Source: Petrocella sp024636985
GTDB taxonomy: Bacteria; Bacillota; Clostridia; Lachnospirales; Vallitaleaceae
Direction: 5' to 3'
NCBI GenBank assembly: GCA_024636985.1
Contig: JAGXFY010000026.1
Location: 10,995-74,994 of the forward strand
DNA length: 64,000 nucleotides
The notes below the pieces were generated by a model that saw only the letters and a list, made by a program, of their open reading frames with translations, had not been told where the DNA came from and did no database searches. Of this stretch, positions 9,836 through 18,786 are shown one piece after another. Made by a program: the position numbers and the translations under genes. Every line of letters starts with the position of its first letter. Positions within the stretch are counted from its first letter, which is position 1.

Positions 9836-10510
9836 ATGAAAATACTATACGAAGATAAGCACATCATAGTCATTGTTAAGCCTAAAGGGATGCCGAGTCA
9901 GCCGGATTTATCAGGAGATAGAAATGTATATGAAGCAGTACTGGAACACGTGTGTCATGAGAATAAAAATATTAATCTGGGACTGATTCAAAGACTAGAT
10001 CGACCGGTTGGCGGAATAATGGTGCTTACAAAATCATCAGAAGCCCATAGAGCCTTTACTCAGAAATCATGCCTAACCAAAAAATATTTGGCAGTTGTCG
10101 AGGGCGAAGCAGAGAAAGAGAAAAGACTCATAGACTATCTTCAAAAGGTTAGAGGTAATAGGACGATTGTTACATCAAAAAAAGTACCACAAGCCAAGGA
10201 AGCAATACTAACCTATAGATGTATAAAAAAAGTGGCGGCAAGTGACAAGTCATTATGTCTATTGGAGGTTGAACTTGAAACAGGTCGACATCATCAGATT
10301 CGAGCCCAAATGGCGCATCACAAGTTGCCACTTGTTGGTGACACGAAATATAATGTTATCAAAGAAGGAACGTGGGTGGACATTGGCCTACAGGCCTATA
10401 AACTCGAAATAAACCATCCATTAATCGGACGCATGACATTTGAACATATAAATAAGGAACATCCTTTTGACATTTTCTTTGAAAATGAAGATGATTATGA
10501 AACTTTATAA
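9836..10510 (+). CDS. RluA-family pseudouridine synthase
   Basis: 224 residues, no S4 domain. It starts with KILYEDKHIIVIVKPKGMPSQ, the usual beginning of RluA-type synthases. The catalytic aspartate is in QRLDRPVGGIMVLTKS (near residue 60), followed by KKYLAVVEG and the conserved TGRHHQIRAQM. The family isomerises uridine to pseudouridine in rRNA or tRNA; the target base cannot be assigned. The gene lies five bases after the kinase gene, and its start has an AAGCAGG site unusually close to the ATG. Confidence 0.9.
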   Translation: MKILYEDKHIIVIVKPKGMPSQPDLSGDRNVYEAVLEHVCHENKNINLGLIQRLDRPVGGIMVLTKSSEAHRAFTQKSCLTKKYLAVVEGEAEKEKRLIDYLQKVRGNRTIVTSKKVPQAKEAILTYRCIKKVAASDKSLCLLEVELETGRHHQIRAQMAHHKLPLVGDTKYNVIKEGTWVDIGLQAYKLEINHPLIGRMTFEHINKEHPFDIFFENEDDYETL

Positions 10511-10544
10511 AATGTTATGCTAATGTCTGAATATGCCTAATCAT

Positions 10545-10573
10545 TTGATTTTGGTGGGTTATGATGGTATAAT
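10545..10573 (+). promoter_or_regulatory. Promoter of 6S RNA
   Basis: TTGATT at 10545-10550, 17-base spacer, TATAAT at 10568-10573, with TGG just before the -10 (extended -10). It is a near-consensus SigA promoter with predicted start near 10580. Confidence 0.85.
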
Positions 10574-10579
10574 GAGTAA

Positions 10580-10812
10580 AAGAAAGATACTTCCTGGGGT
10601 GTTCGGAGAAACCTGTATTTTGAACCTACATAGTAACATTGGGAATCCTATATTTTATGTTGGACGTCAAGCCTTCTTGAATGGAAGACGAAAAGCATAG
10701 TGCGGATACCCACCTAGCCGAAGCTAGGGATCAAAATCCGGGGAACGGCATTTCGGGTAATCATTTAAAAAATAAACTGTTACTTCCTTTAGAGGATGTA
10801 ACAGTTATTTTT
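10580..10812 (+). ncRNA. ssrS: 6S RNA
   Basis: About 180 bases between a strong promoter and a terminator, with no open frame. It carries segments I recognise from Firmicutes 6S RNAs: TCCTGGGGTGTTCGGAG at the 5' side, TTGAACCTACAT followed by TTGGGAATCCTAT in the central region, TGGACGTCAAGCC, and a 3' part with ACCCACCTAG and CCGGGGAACGGC that can partly close with the 5' strand. 6S RNA folds like an open promoter and sequesters SigA holoenzyme. It lies 3' of the RluA gene and converges on aroA. The mature ends are estimated. Identity rests on recalled motifs, not on a covariance search. Confidence 0.8.
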
Positions 10813-10816
10813 TTTA
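10770..10816. terminator. Bidirectional terminator of 6S RNA and aroA
   Basis: The arm at 10770-10783 pairs with 10798-10809 around GTAACAGTTATTT with one bulged A. A T-run follows on the plus strand and an A-rich run gives the minus-strand T-tract. Confidence 0.85.
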
Positions 10817-12094
10817 TATATGAATAAGTGAACTTAAATCAGATTCAAAGGTTGGATAGGAGATGGCAATGCACCCACTATTTTCAATACTTGTATGGCC
10901 ATTAGCACCGAGTGCGGCAATGGCCAAAGACATGGCCACCCTGTGATCATCATAACTTAGGACATGTGCACCTTGTATCCGGTTACCACCTACGATAATC
11001 ATGCCGTCGGTTGTAGCCTCAATATGGATGTTCATCTTTTTAAGTTCAGAGACCATGGTATCAATACGATTGGTTTCCTTAACCTTGAGCTCTCCGGCAT
11101 CTTTAATGATTGTTGTACCTTCTGCATAAGCAGCAGCAACTGCAATAACAGGTATTTCGTCGATTAATGTCGGAATAATATCACCTTCAATAATTGTCCC
11201 TGTAAGCTTACTAGACTTGATATGAAGGTCTGCAATGGGTTCTCCGTTGACAACACGTTCGCCTACGACTTCAATAGAGCCATTCATTTCTTTAAGAACA
11301 TGAATAATACCGTCTCTTGTAGGGTTAATACCCACATCTTTTAATATTAGATCACTGTTTGGACAAATAAGCCCTGCAACCATAAAAAAAGCAGCTGAAG
11401 AAATATCAGAGGGTACAACGACATGATTTGCGAACAATTCCTTAATGGGATGACTGGTGACCAAGGACCCATTAATTTCTACATGTGCACCAAAATGATT
11501 GAGCATAATCTCTGAATGGTTTCTGGAGAGTGTAGGTTCTTTAACCGTGGAAGTCGATCCTGTATAAAGATTGGCCAGTAATATGGAAGATTTGACCTGG
11601 GCGCTTGCAACCGGCGATATATAGTCTATAGGTTTTAGTAGGCTCGGCTTTATGGATAAAGGCGCAAGACCGTTACCGGATAGACTGCTTATGTTTGCAT
11701 TCATAGAAGTAAGCGGACGAATGATACGGTCCATGGGTCGTTTTTTAATGGAAGCATCACCGGTTATGTTAACTTCAAAAGATTGACCGGACAATATGCC
11801 GGACATCAAACGCATGGTAGTGCCACTATTGCCGACATCCAAAATCGAATCCGGTTTAGTGAGTCCATAGAGTCCCTTACCTTGAATGGTGACTTTGTCT
11901 TGAACTTGTTCTATGTGTATACCCATTTGTCTGAAACAAGCAATCGTAGATAAACAGTCTTCACCGGTCAGAAAACCTTCAACAGTGGTTGTGCCTTTTG
12001 CAAGGGCTCCAAACATGATTGAACGATGGGAAATGGACTTGTCCCCAGGTACTTTTAGTGTTCCATTAAGTTGTTTTACGGGTTGAATATGCAT
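10814..12094 (-). CDS. aroA: 3-phosphoshikimate 1-carboxyvinyltransferase (EPSP synthase)
   Basis: 426 residues, start after CAGGAGG. It catalyses the sixth shikimate step, joining shikimate-3-phosphate and PEP. Visible signatures are VPGDKSISHRSIMFGALA (residues 15-32), LDVGNSGTTMRLMSG (near 90), RPMDRIIRPL, and the C-terminal VKETNRIDTMVSELKKM and DDHRVAMSLAIAALG. Length is typical. It is the last gene of the minus-strand hisC-tyrA-aroA operon, 18 bases after tyrA. Confidence 0.97.
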   Translation of the reverse strand: MHIQPVKQLNGTLKVPGDKSISHRSIMFGALAKGTTTVEGFLTGEDCLSTIACFRQMGIHIEQVQDKVTIQGKGLYGLTKPDSILDVGNSGTTMRLMSGILSGQSFEVNITGDASIKKRPMDRIIRPLTSMNANISSLSGNGLAPLSIKPSLLKPIDYISPVASAQVKSSILLANLYTGSTSTVKEPTLSRNHSEIMLNHFGAHVEINGSLVTSHPIKELFANHVVVPSDISSAAFFMVAGLICPNSDLILKDVGINPTRDGIIHVLKEMNGSIEVVGERVVNGEPIADLHIKSSKLTGTIIEGDIIPTLIDEIPVIAVAAAYAEGTTIIKDAGELKVKETNRIDTMVSELKKMNIHIEATTDGMIIVGGNRIQGAHVLSYDDHRVAMSLAIAALGANGHTSIENSGCIAISYPTFESDLSSLIHI

Positions 12095-12112
12095 ATAAAC
12101 CTCCTGTTAAGC

Positions 12113-13204
12113 TTAAGTATAAATCGTATAACCAAGATTTCGTAAAAGTGTGATGCTCAAATCCATATGGTCTTGATCTTCAAAGAGTATGCTAAGCACA
12201 CCATTATCAATCTCTCTATTATTGATGATTCCGATGTTTTTAATATTGATTTTTGCCTCGCTTAAGAGTGTGGCAATTTTTGCAATGATACCGGGTTCAT
12301 CTTCAACATCAACACTAAAACTATATTGTCTTGGGAAAATACCAGATGAAGTGTCGTTAAAGGTGTTTCTATAAGCTTGTGCCTCGCTAAATAGTTCATA
12401 AAGATGATGGGCATCTTCATCTTTGATATAGTGCTCTATTGTTGTTAACATGGTTTTATAATACTCAAGTACATCTAGAATCGGTTCCTTATTACTTAAG
12501 CAGATTTGCTGCCACATAATCGGAGATGCTGACGCAATGCGTGTAATGTCTTTGAAGCCACCGGCAGCAAGAGTATGCATATAACCCTGTTCTGTATCCA
12601 GATGTTTAACGGCGTTGACAATAAGTGCAGCAAGAACATGAGGTACATGGCTAATGGAGGCTGTTGTTTTGTCATGAACCGAGGCATCCATTATAATAGG
12701 AATGCTATCAATACCGACGACCAGACGCTTTAAAACATCCAAATCCTCTTGAGTAGAAGTTTTAGAAGGGGTTAGGATATAAAAAATATTTTCGAACAAT
12801 TGAGAAGAAGAGGCTTCATAACCACTTTTCTCAGAACCCGTCATAGGATGTCCGCCAACAAATCTTATGTTAGTACCCAATACATCAAGAGCATCGTGTA
12901 TGTCACTTTTGGTAGATCCCACATCTGTTACAATACACTGTTCATGAACGATGCCGGCCAATTTTTCGAACATCTCTATATTAACTTTCACAGGACAACA
13001 TAAGAAGATTAAGTCACATGATTCAAAGCCATCTTCTAATGATGTTGCAATCTGATCAAGGACACCCTCATTCATAGCCTGATGAAGTGGTGCCAGGTGG
13101 CGATCATAAGCAATCAATTTTTGAGCCAAGCCATATTTTTTTATGCTTTTTGCGATGGATCCACCAATAAGACCGAATCCTATAAAACCAATCTGCTTAA
13201 TCAT
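12113..13204 (-). CDS. tyrA: Prephenate dehydrogenase with ACT domain
   Basis: 363 residues. The Rossmann motif GFIGFGLIGGSIAKSIK is at residues 6-22. The prephenate site includes VGGHPMTGSEKSGYEAS, and a C-terminal ACT domain starts near 290 (FSVDVEDEPGIIAKIATLL). The enzyme oxidatively decarboxylates prephenate to 4-hydroxyphenylpyruvate for tyrosine; the ACT domain is the probable feedback site for tyrosine. The AAGGAAGG site precedes the ATG. It lies between hisC and aroA. Confidence 0.95.
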   Translation of the reverse strand: MIKQIGFIGFGLIGGSIAKSIKKYGLAQKLIAYDRHLAPLHQAMNEGVLDQIATSLEDGFESCDLIFLCCPVKVNIEMFEKLAGIVHEQCIVTDVGSTKSDIHDALDVLGTNIRFVGGHPMTGSEKSGYEASSSQLFENIFYILTPSKTSTQEDLDVLKRLVVGIDSIPIIMDASVHDKTTASISHVPHVLAALIVNAVKHLDTEQGYMHTLAAGGFKDITRIASASPIMWQQICLSNKEPILDVLEYYKTMLTTIEHYIKDEDAHHLYELFSEAQAYRNTFNDTSSGIFPRQYSFSVDVEDEPGIIAKIATLLSEAKINIKNIGIINNREIDNGVLSILFEDQDHMDLSITLLRNLGYTIYT

Positions 13205-13255
13205 CTATTTATCCTTCCTTATGCACGATGCATAACAATATAATGTTTTAATATC

Positions 13256-14347
13256 TTAACCATTATTTAGAATACTTTCTACAACATCAAAGAATGCTAC
13301 CATCTGTTCTTCTGTGCCAAGTGTGACACGTTGATAGCCAGGCATGCCTAAGTTGTGACCTGGACGAACAATATAACCTTGACTCTGAAGTGCTTCAAAC
13401 ATTTCAGGACTTGGCCGTCCAAAATCTATCATGACAAAATTGCCATAAGTTTCTATATATGAGAGATTAAGTTCATGACATCTTGTATAGGTGTAGGCTT
13501 TTGAGGCTTCGTTGACTTCATAAGTCCTTTGAACGAATGCTTCATCATCAAGAGCTGCAACAGCCGCCACTTGTGCAGCAGTCGTAACATTAAAAGGGCC
13601 TCTGATGCGGTTGATTTTTTCTATGACGTCCTCATGTCCGATACCGAAACCAATTCTCATGGATGCCAAACCATACATCTTTGAAAAAGTCCTTAATACC
13701 ATAAGATTAGGGTATTGATGAAGGAGAGAAATCGTTTGAGGAAAATTGGAGTCCCTGATGTACTCAACATACGCCTCATCCATAACAACTAGAATATCTC
13801 CTGAGACTTGGTTTAAAAAATCCAGTTGTTTGGCTGCGTTGACCATGGTACCTGTTGGGTTATTTGGATTGGCAATGAAGATAACGCGTGTATGTTCTGT
13901 TATACGTTTAAGGATGCCATCTAAGTCAAAAGTATGTGCTTTTAAAGGCACTTCGATAATCTTGCCACCCATCTGAAGGGTGCCTGCCTTGTACTGTGGG
14001 AAGGTGATGTCTCCGGTTATGACTTCATCATCCTTAGCGACATAGGTTTTTGCAATCATATTAATAATCTCATCTGAACCTGCGCCAAAGATAAACTGAT
14101 TTGGATTAAGATTATACTTTTTTGCAAGTTTTTCCCTAAGTGCGGTGCAGTTGCCATCAGGATAGTAACTGGGTTCTTTTAATGATTCAATAATGCTCTG
14201 TTTAGCTAACTCAGAACATCCAAGAGGGTTTTCATTAGAGGCTAGCTTGACGATATGGGTCAGTCCGTAAGTCTGTTTTACCTCATCTATAGATTTGCCT
14301 GGAATATATGGCCTTAAATTTTCTACTTCTTTGCGATATTTGATCAT
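13256..14347 (-). CDS. hisC: Histidinol-phosphate / aromatic aminotransferase (class I/II)
   Basis: 363 residues of the HisC branch of PLP aminotransferases: ASNENPLGCS (N-terminal), GAGSDEIINMIAKTY, ANPNNPTGTMV, and the PLP-binding lysine in RTFSKMYGLASMRIGFG (near 219). HisC enzymes make histidinol phosphate and often also transaminate aromatic keto acids. Because it leads an operon with tyrA and aroA, and no his gene is nearby, a role in the last step of tyrosine/phenylalanine synthesis is likely (inference). The start follows GAGAGGAGC. Confidence 0.88.
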   Translation of the reverse strand: MIKYRKEVENLRPYIPGKSIDEVKQTYGLTHIVKLASNENPLGCSELAKQSIIESLKEPSYYPDGNCTALREKLAKKYNLNPNQFIFGAGSDEIINMIAKTYVAKDDEVITGDITFPQYKAGTLQMGGKIIEVPLKAHTFDLDGILKRITEHTRVIFIANPNNPTGTMVNAAKQLDFLNQVSGDILVVMDEAYVEYIRDSNFPQTISLLHQYPNLMVLRTFSKMYGLASMRIGFGIGHEDVIEKINRIRGPFNVTTAAQVAAVAALDDEAFVQRTYEVNEASKAYTYTRCHELNLSYIETYGNFVMIDFGRPSPEMFEALQSQGYIVRPGHNLGMPGYQRVTLGTEEQMVAFFDVVESILNNG

Positions 14348-14379
14348 AATAATAAAGCTCCTCTCAAAATAATGACTAT

Positions 14380-14388
14380 ATTATAACA
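14380..14388 (-). promoter_or_regulatory. Extended -10 promoter of hisC-tyrA-aroA
   Basis: Reading the minus strand, TGTTATAAT occupies 14388-14380, about 35 bases before the hisC start. No good -35 box is seen, consistent with an extended -10 promoter. Confidence 0.6.
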
Positions 14389-14414
14389 TACAATTGGATG
14401 CAAATATATTTATA

Positions 14415-14476
14415 TTCTCTAGGAAAGTCTATGTTATGTTAATGCGTTGAAGCATACACATTAGAAAGCCGGATAC
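14415..14476. repeat. Intergenic repeat family A, partial copy
   Basis: TTCTCTAGGAAAGTCTATG and the following GTTAATGCGTTGAAGCAT are almost identical to the copy at 29826-29940. After about 45 bases this copy diverges (the CCGG core survives as AGCCGGATACACCC). It lies between the hisC promoter and the EF-G-like gene. Confidence 0.75.
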
Positions 14477-14855
14477 ACCCTTAGAAAAGATGAAATTATA
14501 GTAACATGCAACGAAAACCATGTCAACAGTTTAATGCATTAACTTTGTAAACTAATATTCAGAAAATTAGGAATAATGAATGAAGGGATGATGGTAAACA
14601 CCAAAAACAGAGGGAAAACCGACATTATAAGATAAATCTATAAAGGGTTTTGGTTAACTTGCATAAAAAAACTTTGATAAAATAAAAATCTTTGAAGGAA
14701 ATAGATGAAGAATGTAGAATACTAGAGGTATCAGCAATTTCTCGTAATATAAGACCAAAACAGTGACGATGCGTATTAAGCGTTATATGTAATCTGATAT
14801 TATGAGTGAAAGCGCAAAGGTTTCAAAATACTAACTTAAGATTGGGGGACATACG
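14477..14855. other. Intergenic stretch upstream of the EF-G-like gene
   Basis: About 380 A/T-rich bases with no open frame I can support and no strong hairpin. A TATTAT box at 14798-14803, about 50 bases before the GTPase start, may be its -10, but the -35 is poor. Confidence 0.4.
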
Positions 14856-16931
14856 ATGAAGATTTATAAGTCCGAACAGATTCGAAACATTGTATTATTA
14901 GGCCATGGAGGAAGCGGTAAGACTACACTGGTGGAAGCTATGGCCCATGTGGATGGCATTGTAAAGCGACAAGGTAAGGTAGAAGAAGGCAACACGATTA
15001 GCGATTTTGATAAGGAAGAAATCAAGAGAGGCTTTTCAATCAGTACTTCATGTATACCTATTGAATGGCAGGATTGCAAACTTAACTTATTGGATGCACC
15101 TGGATATTTCGACTTTGTTGGTGAAGCAAAACAAGCCACACGTGTTGCCGATAGTGCCATTGTTGTAGTCTCAGGCAGATCAGGCGTAGAAGTAGGTACG
15201 GAAAAAGCTTTTGAATACGCAGAAGAAATGGAAATACCCAAAATAGTATTCGTGACGGACATGGATGATGACAATGCAGATTTAAACAAGGTGCTGAACC
15301 AATTAAAAAATATTTTTGGTAAATCGATTGCACCTTTTCAAGTACCAATAAAGGAAGACGAGCATTTCGTTGGTTTTGTGAACATTATTAAAATGGAAGG
15401 TAGAAGATTCGTAAAAGATCATGTAGAGCCTTGTGAAATACCGGAAGACTTAATGGACGAAGTCAATGAGGTTAGAGAAATGATCTTAGAGGCAGTTGCA
15501 GAGAGTGATGAAGCCTTAATGGAAAAATATTTTGAAGGTGAAGCATTTACATTAGAAGAAATTCAAAATGCTTTGCATAATGGTGTTATAGATGGGTCAA
15601 TCATACCTGTACTTTGTGGTTCAGGAACTAATAATACAGGTGTTACAGTATTGATGGATTCTTTGGTTAAATATATGCCTTCTCCAAGAGAAGAGCATAC
15701 AAGTGTTTATGGTGAGGATCCAGATACAGGTGAAGAAGTTGAAGTGTTCTGTGATATTGATCATGACGCAACAGCCCTTGTTTTTAAAACAATCATAGAC
15801 CCTTATGTTGGAAAGTTATCTCTTTTTAGAGTTTATTCGGGAATCATAAAGAAAGACATGCAATTAATGAATGTTAATAAAGATCAGAAGGAAAAAGCAA
15901 ACCATATTTATGTGCTAAGAGGTAGAGAACAGTTTGAAGTGGATGAGATTCATGCAGGAGACATTGGTGCTTTTGCTAAACTGACAGATGTTAGTACAGG
16001 GGATACGTTATGCGATCCTGCCAAGCTCGTTAGGTTACCAGGCATCTCATTTCCGGAATCTTTAGCATATAGAGCGGTTCTTCCCATTAAAAAAGGTGAG
16101 GAAGAGAAGATGACATCCGGTATTCACAAATTAATGGAAGAAGATCCAACCATTAATATTATTCTGGATACCGAAAACCATCAAGAGCTTTTGTATGGTG
16201 TTGGCGGTCAACATTTGGAGATTGTCAAGAGTAAGCTACTTGACAAATTCAAAGTAGAAATTGAGTTGGTCAAGCCTAGAATCCCATACCGTGAAACCAT
16301 AAAAGCAAAAGGTCAGGTACGTGGAAGACACAAGAAACAATCCGGCGGTCATGGTCAGTATGGAGATGTTGTCATGGAATTTGAACCGTCAGGTGATCGT
16401 GAGAAACCTTTTGTTTTTGAAGAAAAGATTGTCGGAGGTTCAGTGCCTAAAAACTATTTCCCGGCAGTGGAGAAGGGCTTGATTGAATCTGTAGATAGAG
16501 GCGCACTAGCAGGATATAAGGTTGTAGGTGTGAAAGCAACACTGGTGGATGGTTCTTATCATCCTGTTGACTCCTCGGAGATGGCTTTTAAGATGGCGAC
16601 AATTGCTGCTTTTAAAGAAGCGATGAAAGTTTGTAAACCGATTATACTAGAACCGATAGCCAGTGTTCACGTTGTTGTACCCGATGATTATATGGGTGAT
16701 ATTATTGGCGATTTGAATAAGAGAAGGGGACGTGTCATGGGCATGAATCCTGTGAAGGGGAAACAAGAAGTGGTAGCTGAAGTCCCTATGGGTGAGATGT
16801 ATGGTTACTCAACGGACTTAAGATCTATGACTCAAGGAAGAGGCATGTTTACCTTAAACTTTGAACGCTATGATGAAGCACCTGCAGAGATTCAAACCAA
16901 GGTAATAGAGGATCGAGCTCAAGATAAATAA
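14856..16931 (+). CDS. Elongation factor G-like GTPase (EF-G paralogue)
   Basis: 691 residues with the five EF-G domains. G1 is GHGGSGKT (17-24) rather than the AHVDHGKT of translocating EF-G. G3 is LDAPGYFDF (near 79). The G4 position reads FVTDMDDDN (near 133), so the canonical NKxD is missing its Asn and Lys. Domains III-V are complete (PRIPYRETI, GRHKKQSGGHGQYGDV, PVKGKQEVVAEVP). It belongs to the EF-G-like paralogues common in Clostridia, whose function is not established. The ordinary fusA is expected elsewhere next to the ribosomal operons. It is monocistronic, with its own terminator. Confidence 0.88.
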   Translation: MKIYKSEQIRNIVLLGHGGSGKTTLVEAMAHVDGIVKRQGKVEEGNTISDFDKEEIKRGFSISTSCIPIEWQDCKLNLLDAPGYFDFVGEAKQATRVADSAIVVVSGRSGVEVGTEKAFEYAEEMEIPKIVFVTDMDDDNADLNKVLNQLKNIFGKSIAPFQVPIKEDEHFVGFVNIIKMEGRRFVKDHVEPCEIPEDLMDEVNEVREMILEAVAESDEALMEKYFEGEAFTLEEIQNALHNGVIDGSIIPVLCGSGTNNTGVTVLMDSLVKYMPSPREEHTSVYGEDPDTGEEVEVFCDIDHDATALVFKTIIDPYVGKLSLFRVYSGIIKKDMQLMNVNKDQKEKANHIYVLRGREQFEVDEIHAGDIGAFAKLTDVSTGDTLCDPAKLVRLPGISFPESLAYRAVLPIKKGEEEKMTSGIHKLMEEDPTINIILDTENHQELLYGVGGQHLEIVKSKLLDKFKVEIELVKPRIPYRETIKAKGQVRGRHKKQSGGHGQYGDVVMEFEPSGDREKPFVFEEKIVGGSVPKNYFPAVEKGLIESVDRGALAGYKVVGVKATLVDGSYHPVDSSEMAFKMATIAAFKEAMKVCKPIILEPIASVHVVVPDDYMGDIIGDLNKRRGRVMGMNPVKGKQEVVAEVPMGEMYGYSTDLRSMTQGRGMFTLNFERYDEAPAEIQTKVIEDRAQDK

Positions 16932-16950
16932 ATATTCTAATAATTAATAT

Positions 16951-16989
16951 AAACGGGTTATGCCAGACGATGGTATAACCCGTTTTTTT
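16951..16989 (+). terminator. Terminator after EF-G-like gene
   Basis: AAACGGGTTAT at 16951-16961 pairs with ATAACCCGTTT from 16975, followed by a run of seven T. Confidence 0.9.
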
Positions 16990-17051
16990 GTTAAAATCTT
17001 ATATCCAACCAAACAAGTTGGATATGTACTTATAAAATACATGTCAAAGTA

Positions 17052-17079
17052 TTGACAAACTATGAGTTGGCATGATAAT
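17052..17079 (+). promoter_or_regulatory. Promoter of the iscR operon
   Basis: TTGACA at 17052-17057, 16-base spacer, GATAAT at 17074-17079. The region from here to the start at 17131 is the natural place for autoregulation by the Rrf2 protein, but I cannot define the operator. Confidence 0.7.
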
Positions 17080-17130
17080 CTTACATAGAATCATATCCGA
17101 GTCATTTAGTAGGAATTATGAGGTGATGCA

Positions 17131-17571
17131 GTGAAACTTTCAACAAAAGGAAGATATGGACTTAGAGCCATGATTGATTTGGCCATACATTCCAAGGAAA
17201 ATCAAGTATCCATAAAAAGCATATCAGAACGGCAGGAAATATCTGAAAACTACCTGGAGAGAATTATTGCACTCCTTAAAAAAGCAGGGTATGTTAAGAG
17301 TACAAGAGGTGCTCAAGGTGGCTATATGCTCACAAAAAAACCGGACCAGATTTCTGTCGGGAACATACTAAGAGCCCTTGAAGGCGACTTAAATCCGGTG
17401 GATTGTTCTTTGATTAATGATGATAAAGTATGTTCAGAATCAAGCTTGTGTGTGACAAAATTCGTATGGAAACGTATCAGTGACAGTATCAATGATGTGG
17501 TTGACAATATTAGTCTTCAAGATCTTGTGAATGAACAATTAGAAATAGATAAATCTCAGTTGAGCAGATAG
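17131..17571 (+). CDS. iscR: Rrf2-family Fe-S cluster regulator (IscR-like)
   Basis: 146 residues from a GTG after GAGGTGAT. The N-terminal winged helix (MKLSTKGRYGLRAMIDLA; SERQEISENYLERIIALL) is typical. C92, C101 and C107 lie in the cluster-binding segment and match the three-cysteine pattern of IscR, so a [2Fe-2S] ligand is likely. IscR senses cluster supply and represses the isc genes. It is nine bases upstream of iscS and heads the operon iscR-iscS-iscU-mnmA, a common clostridial arrangement. Confidence 0.92.
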   Translation: MKLSTKGRYGLRAMIDLAIHSKENQVSIKSISERQEISENYLERIIALLKKAGYVKSTRGAQGGYMLTKKPDQISVGNILRALEGDLNPVDCSLINDDKVCSESSLCVTKFVWKRISDSINDVVDNISLQDLVNEQLEIDKSQLSR

Positions 17572-17580
17572 GAGCAGGTT

Positions 17581-18774
17581 ATGAATAAGAAAATCTATTT
17601 AGATCATGCAGCAACAACACCAACTAAAAAAGTAGTCGTTGAGGCAATGCTACCATATTTTACAGAAAAATTTGGTAATCCTTCAAGTATTTATGAGTTT
17701 TCAGGACAGAACAAGGAAGCGATTGAAGAAGCAAGGGAATTAGTGGCTCATGCCATAGGTGCTAGTGAAAGAGAGATATTCTTCACAAGTGGCGGTACTG
17801 AATCAGACAACTGGGCTATCTTAGGTATAGCAGAAAACTATAAGTCTAAAGGAAATCATATCATCACAACAACCATTGAACACCATGCGGTTCTTCATAC
17901 ATGCGAGTACCTTGAAAAAAACGGCTATGAAGTGACATATCTTGAAGTAGACAAAAATGGACGTGTTAATTCGAATGATCTAAAAGAGGCTATAAAAGAA
18001 ACAACCATATTGATATCGATTATGCTTGCTAACAATGAGATTGGCACAGTACAACCTATAGAAGAACTGGGTGCTATTGCTAAAGCAGCAGGTGTTCTTT
18101 TTCATACAGATGCCGTTCAAGGTGTGGGACATATACCAATTGATGTGAATGCCATGCATATTGATTTACTAAGTATCAGTGGCCACAAGTTATATGGCCC
18201 CAAGGGTATAGGTGCCCTATATGTAAGAAAAGGCATAAAACTAAGATCTTTTATTCATGGTGGCGGGCAAGAAAAAAAACGTCGTGGAGGTACTGAAAAT
18301 GTACCGGCTATTGTAGGTTTTGGTAAAGCAATCGAACTGGCAATAACATCCATGGAGGCAGAAAGCAAAAGGCAGGCAGAACTTAGAGATTATTTAATCG
18401 AACAAGTACTAGAAAGAATACCCCATTGTCGACTTAACGGACATAGAGAGTATAGACTTCCTAACAATGCTAACTTTAGTTTTGAGTTCATCGAAGGTGA
18501 ATCCTTGTTGATTATGCTAGATATGAAAGATATATGTGCATCAAGCGGTTCGGCTTGTACTTCCGGTTCCCTAGATCCGTCTCATGTATTATTGGGCATA
18601 GGACTACCTCATGAAATAGCCCATGGATCTTTGAGGATTAGTCTTGGGGAACAGAATACAAAAGAAGAAATGGATTATCTTATTGAGTCTTTAATCGTCA
18701 TTGTAGCTAGGCTAAGGGAAATGTCACCGTTGTACGAAGACTATTTAAAAAAACAAGCAAAAATTGAAAGATAG
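17581..18774 (+). CDS. iscS: Cysteine desulfurase
   Basis: 397 residues. The PLP lysine is in SISGHKLYGPKG (near 203) and the active-site cysteine is C326 in SSGSACTSGS. N-terminal IYLDHAATTPT and TSGGTESDNWAI also fit. The enzyme takes sulfur from cysteine as a persulfide and hands it to IscU and MnmA, both encoded downstream. Loop length around the cysteine is of the IscS/NifS group rather than SufS. Start after TAGGAGCAGG. Confidence 0.96.
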   Translation: MNKKIYLDHAATTPTKKVVVEAMLPYFTEKFGNPSSIYEFSGQNKEAIEEARELVAHAIGASEREIFFTSGGTESDNWAILGIAENYKSKGNHIITTTIEHHAVLHTCEYLEKNGYEVTYLEVDKNGRVNSNDLKEAIKETTILISIMLANNEIGTVQPIEELGAIAKAAGVLFHTDAVQGVGHIPIDVNAMHIDLLSISGHKLYGPKGIGALYVRKGIKLRSFIHGGGQEKKRRGGTENVPAIVGFGKAIELAITSMEAESKRQAELRDYLIEQVLERIPHCRLNGHREYRLPNNANFSFEFIEGESLLIMLDMKDICASSGSACTSGSLDPSHVLLGIGLPHEIAHGSLRISLGEQNTKEEMDYLIESLIVIVARLREMSPLYEDYLKKQAKIER

Positions 18775-18786
18775 AGGTGTAATGGT

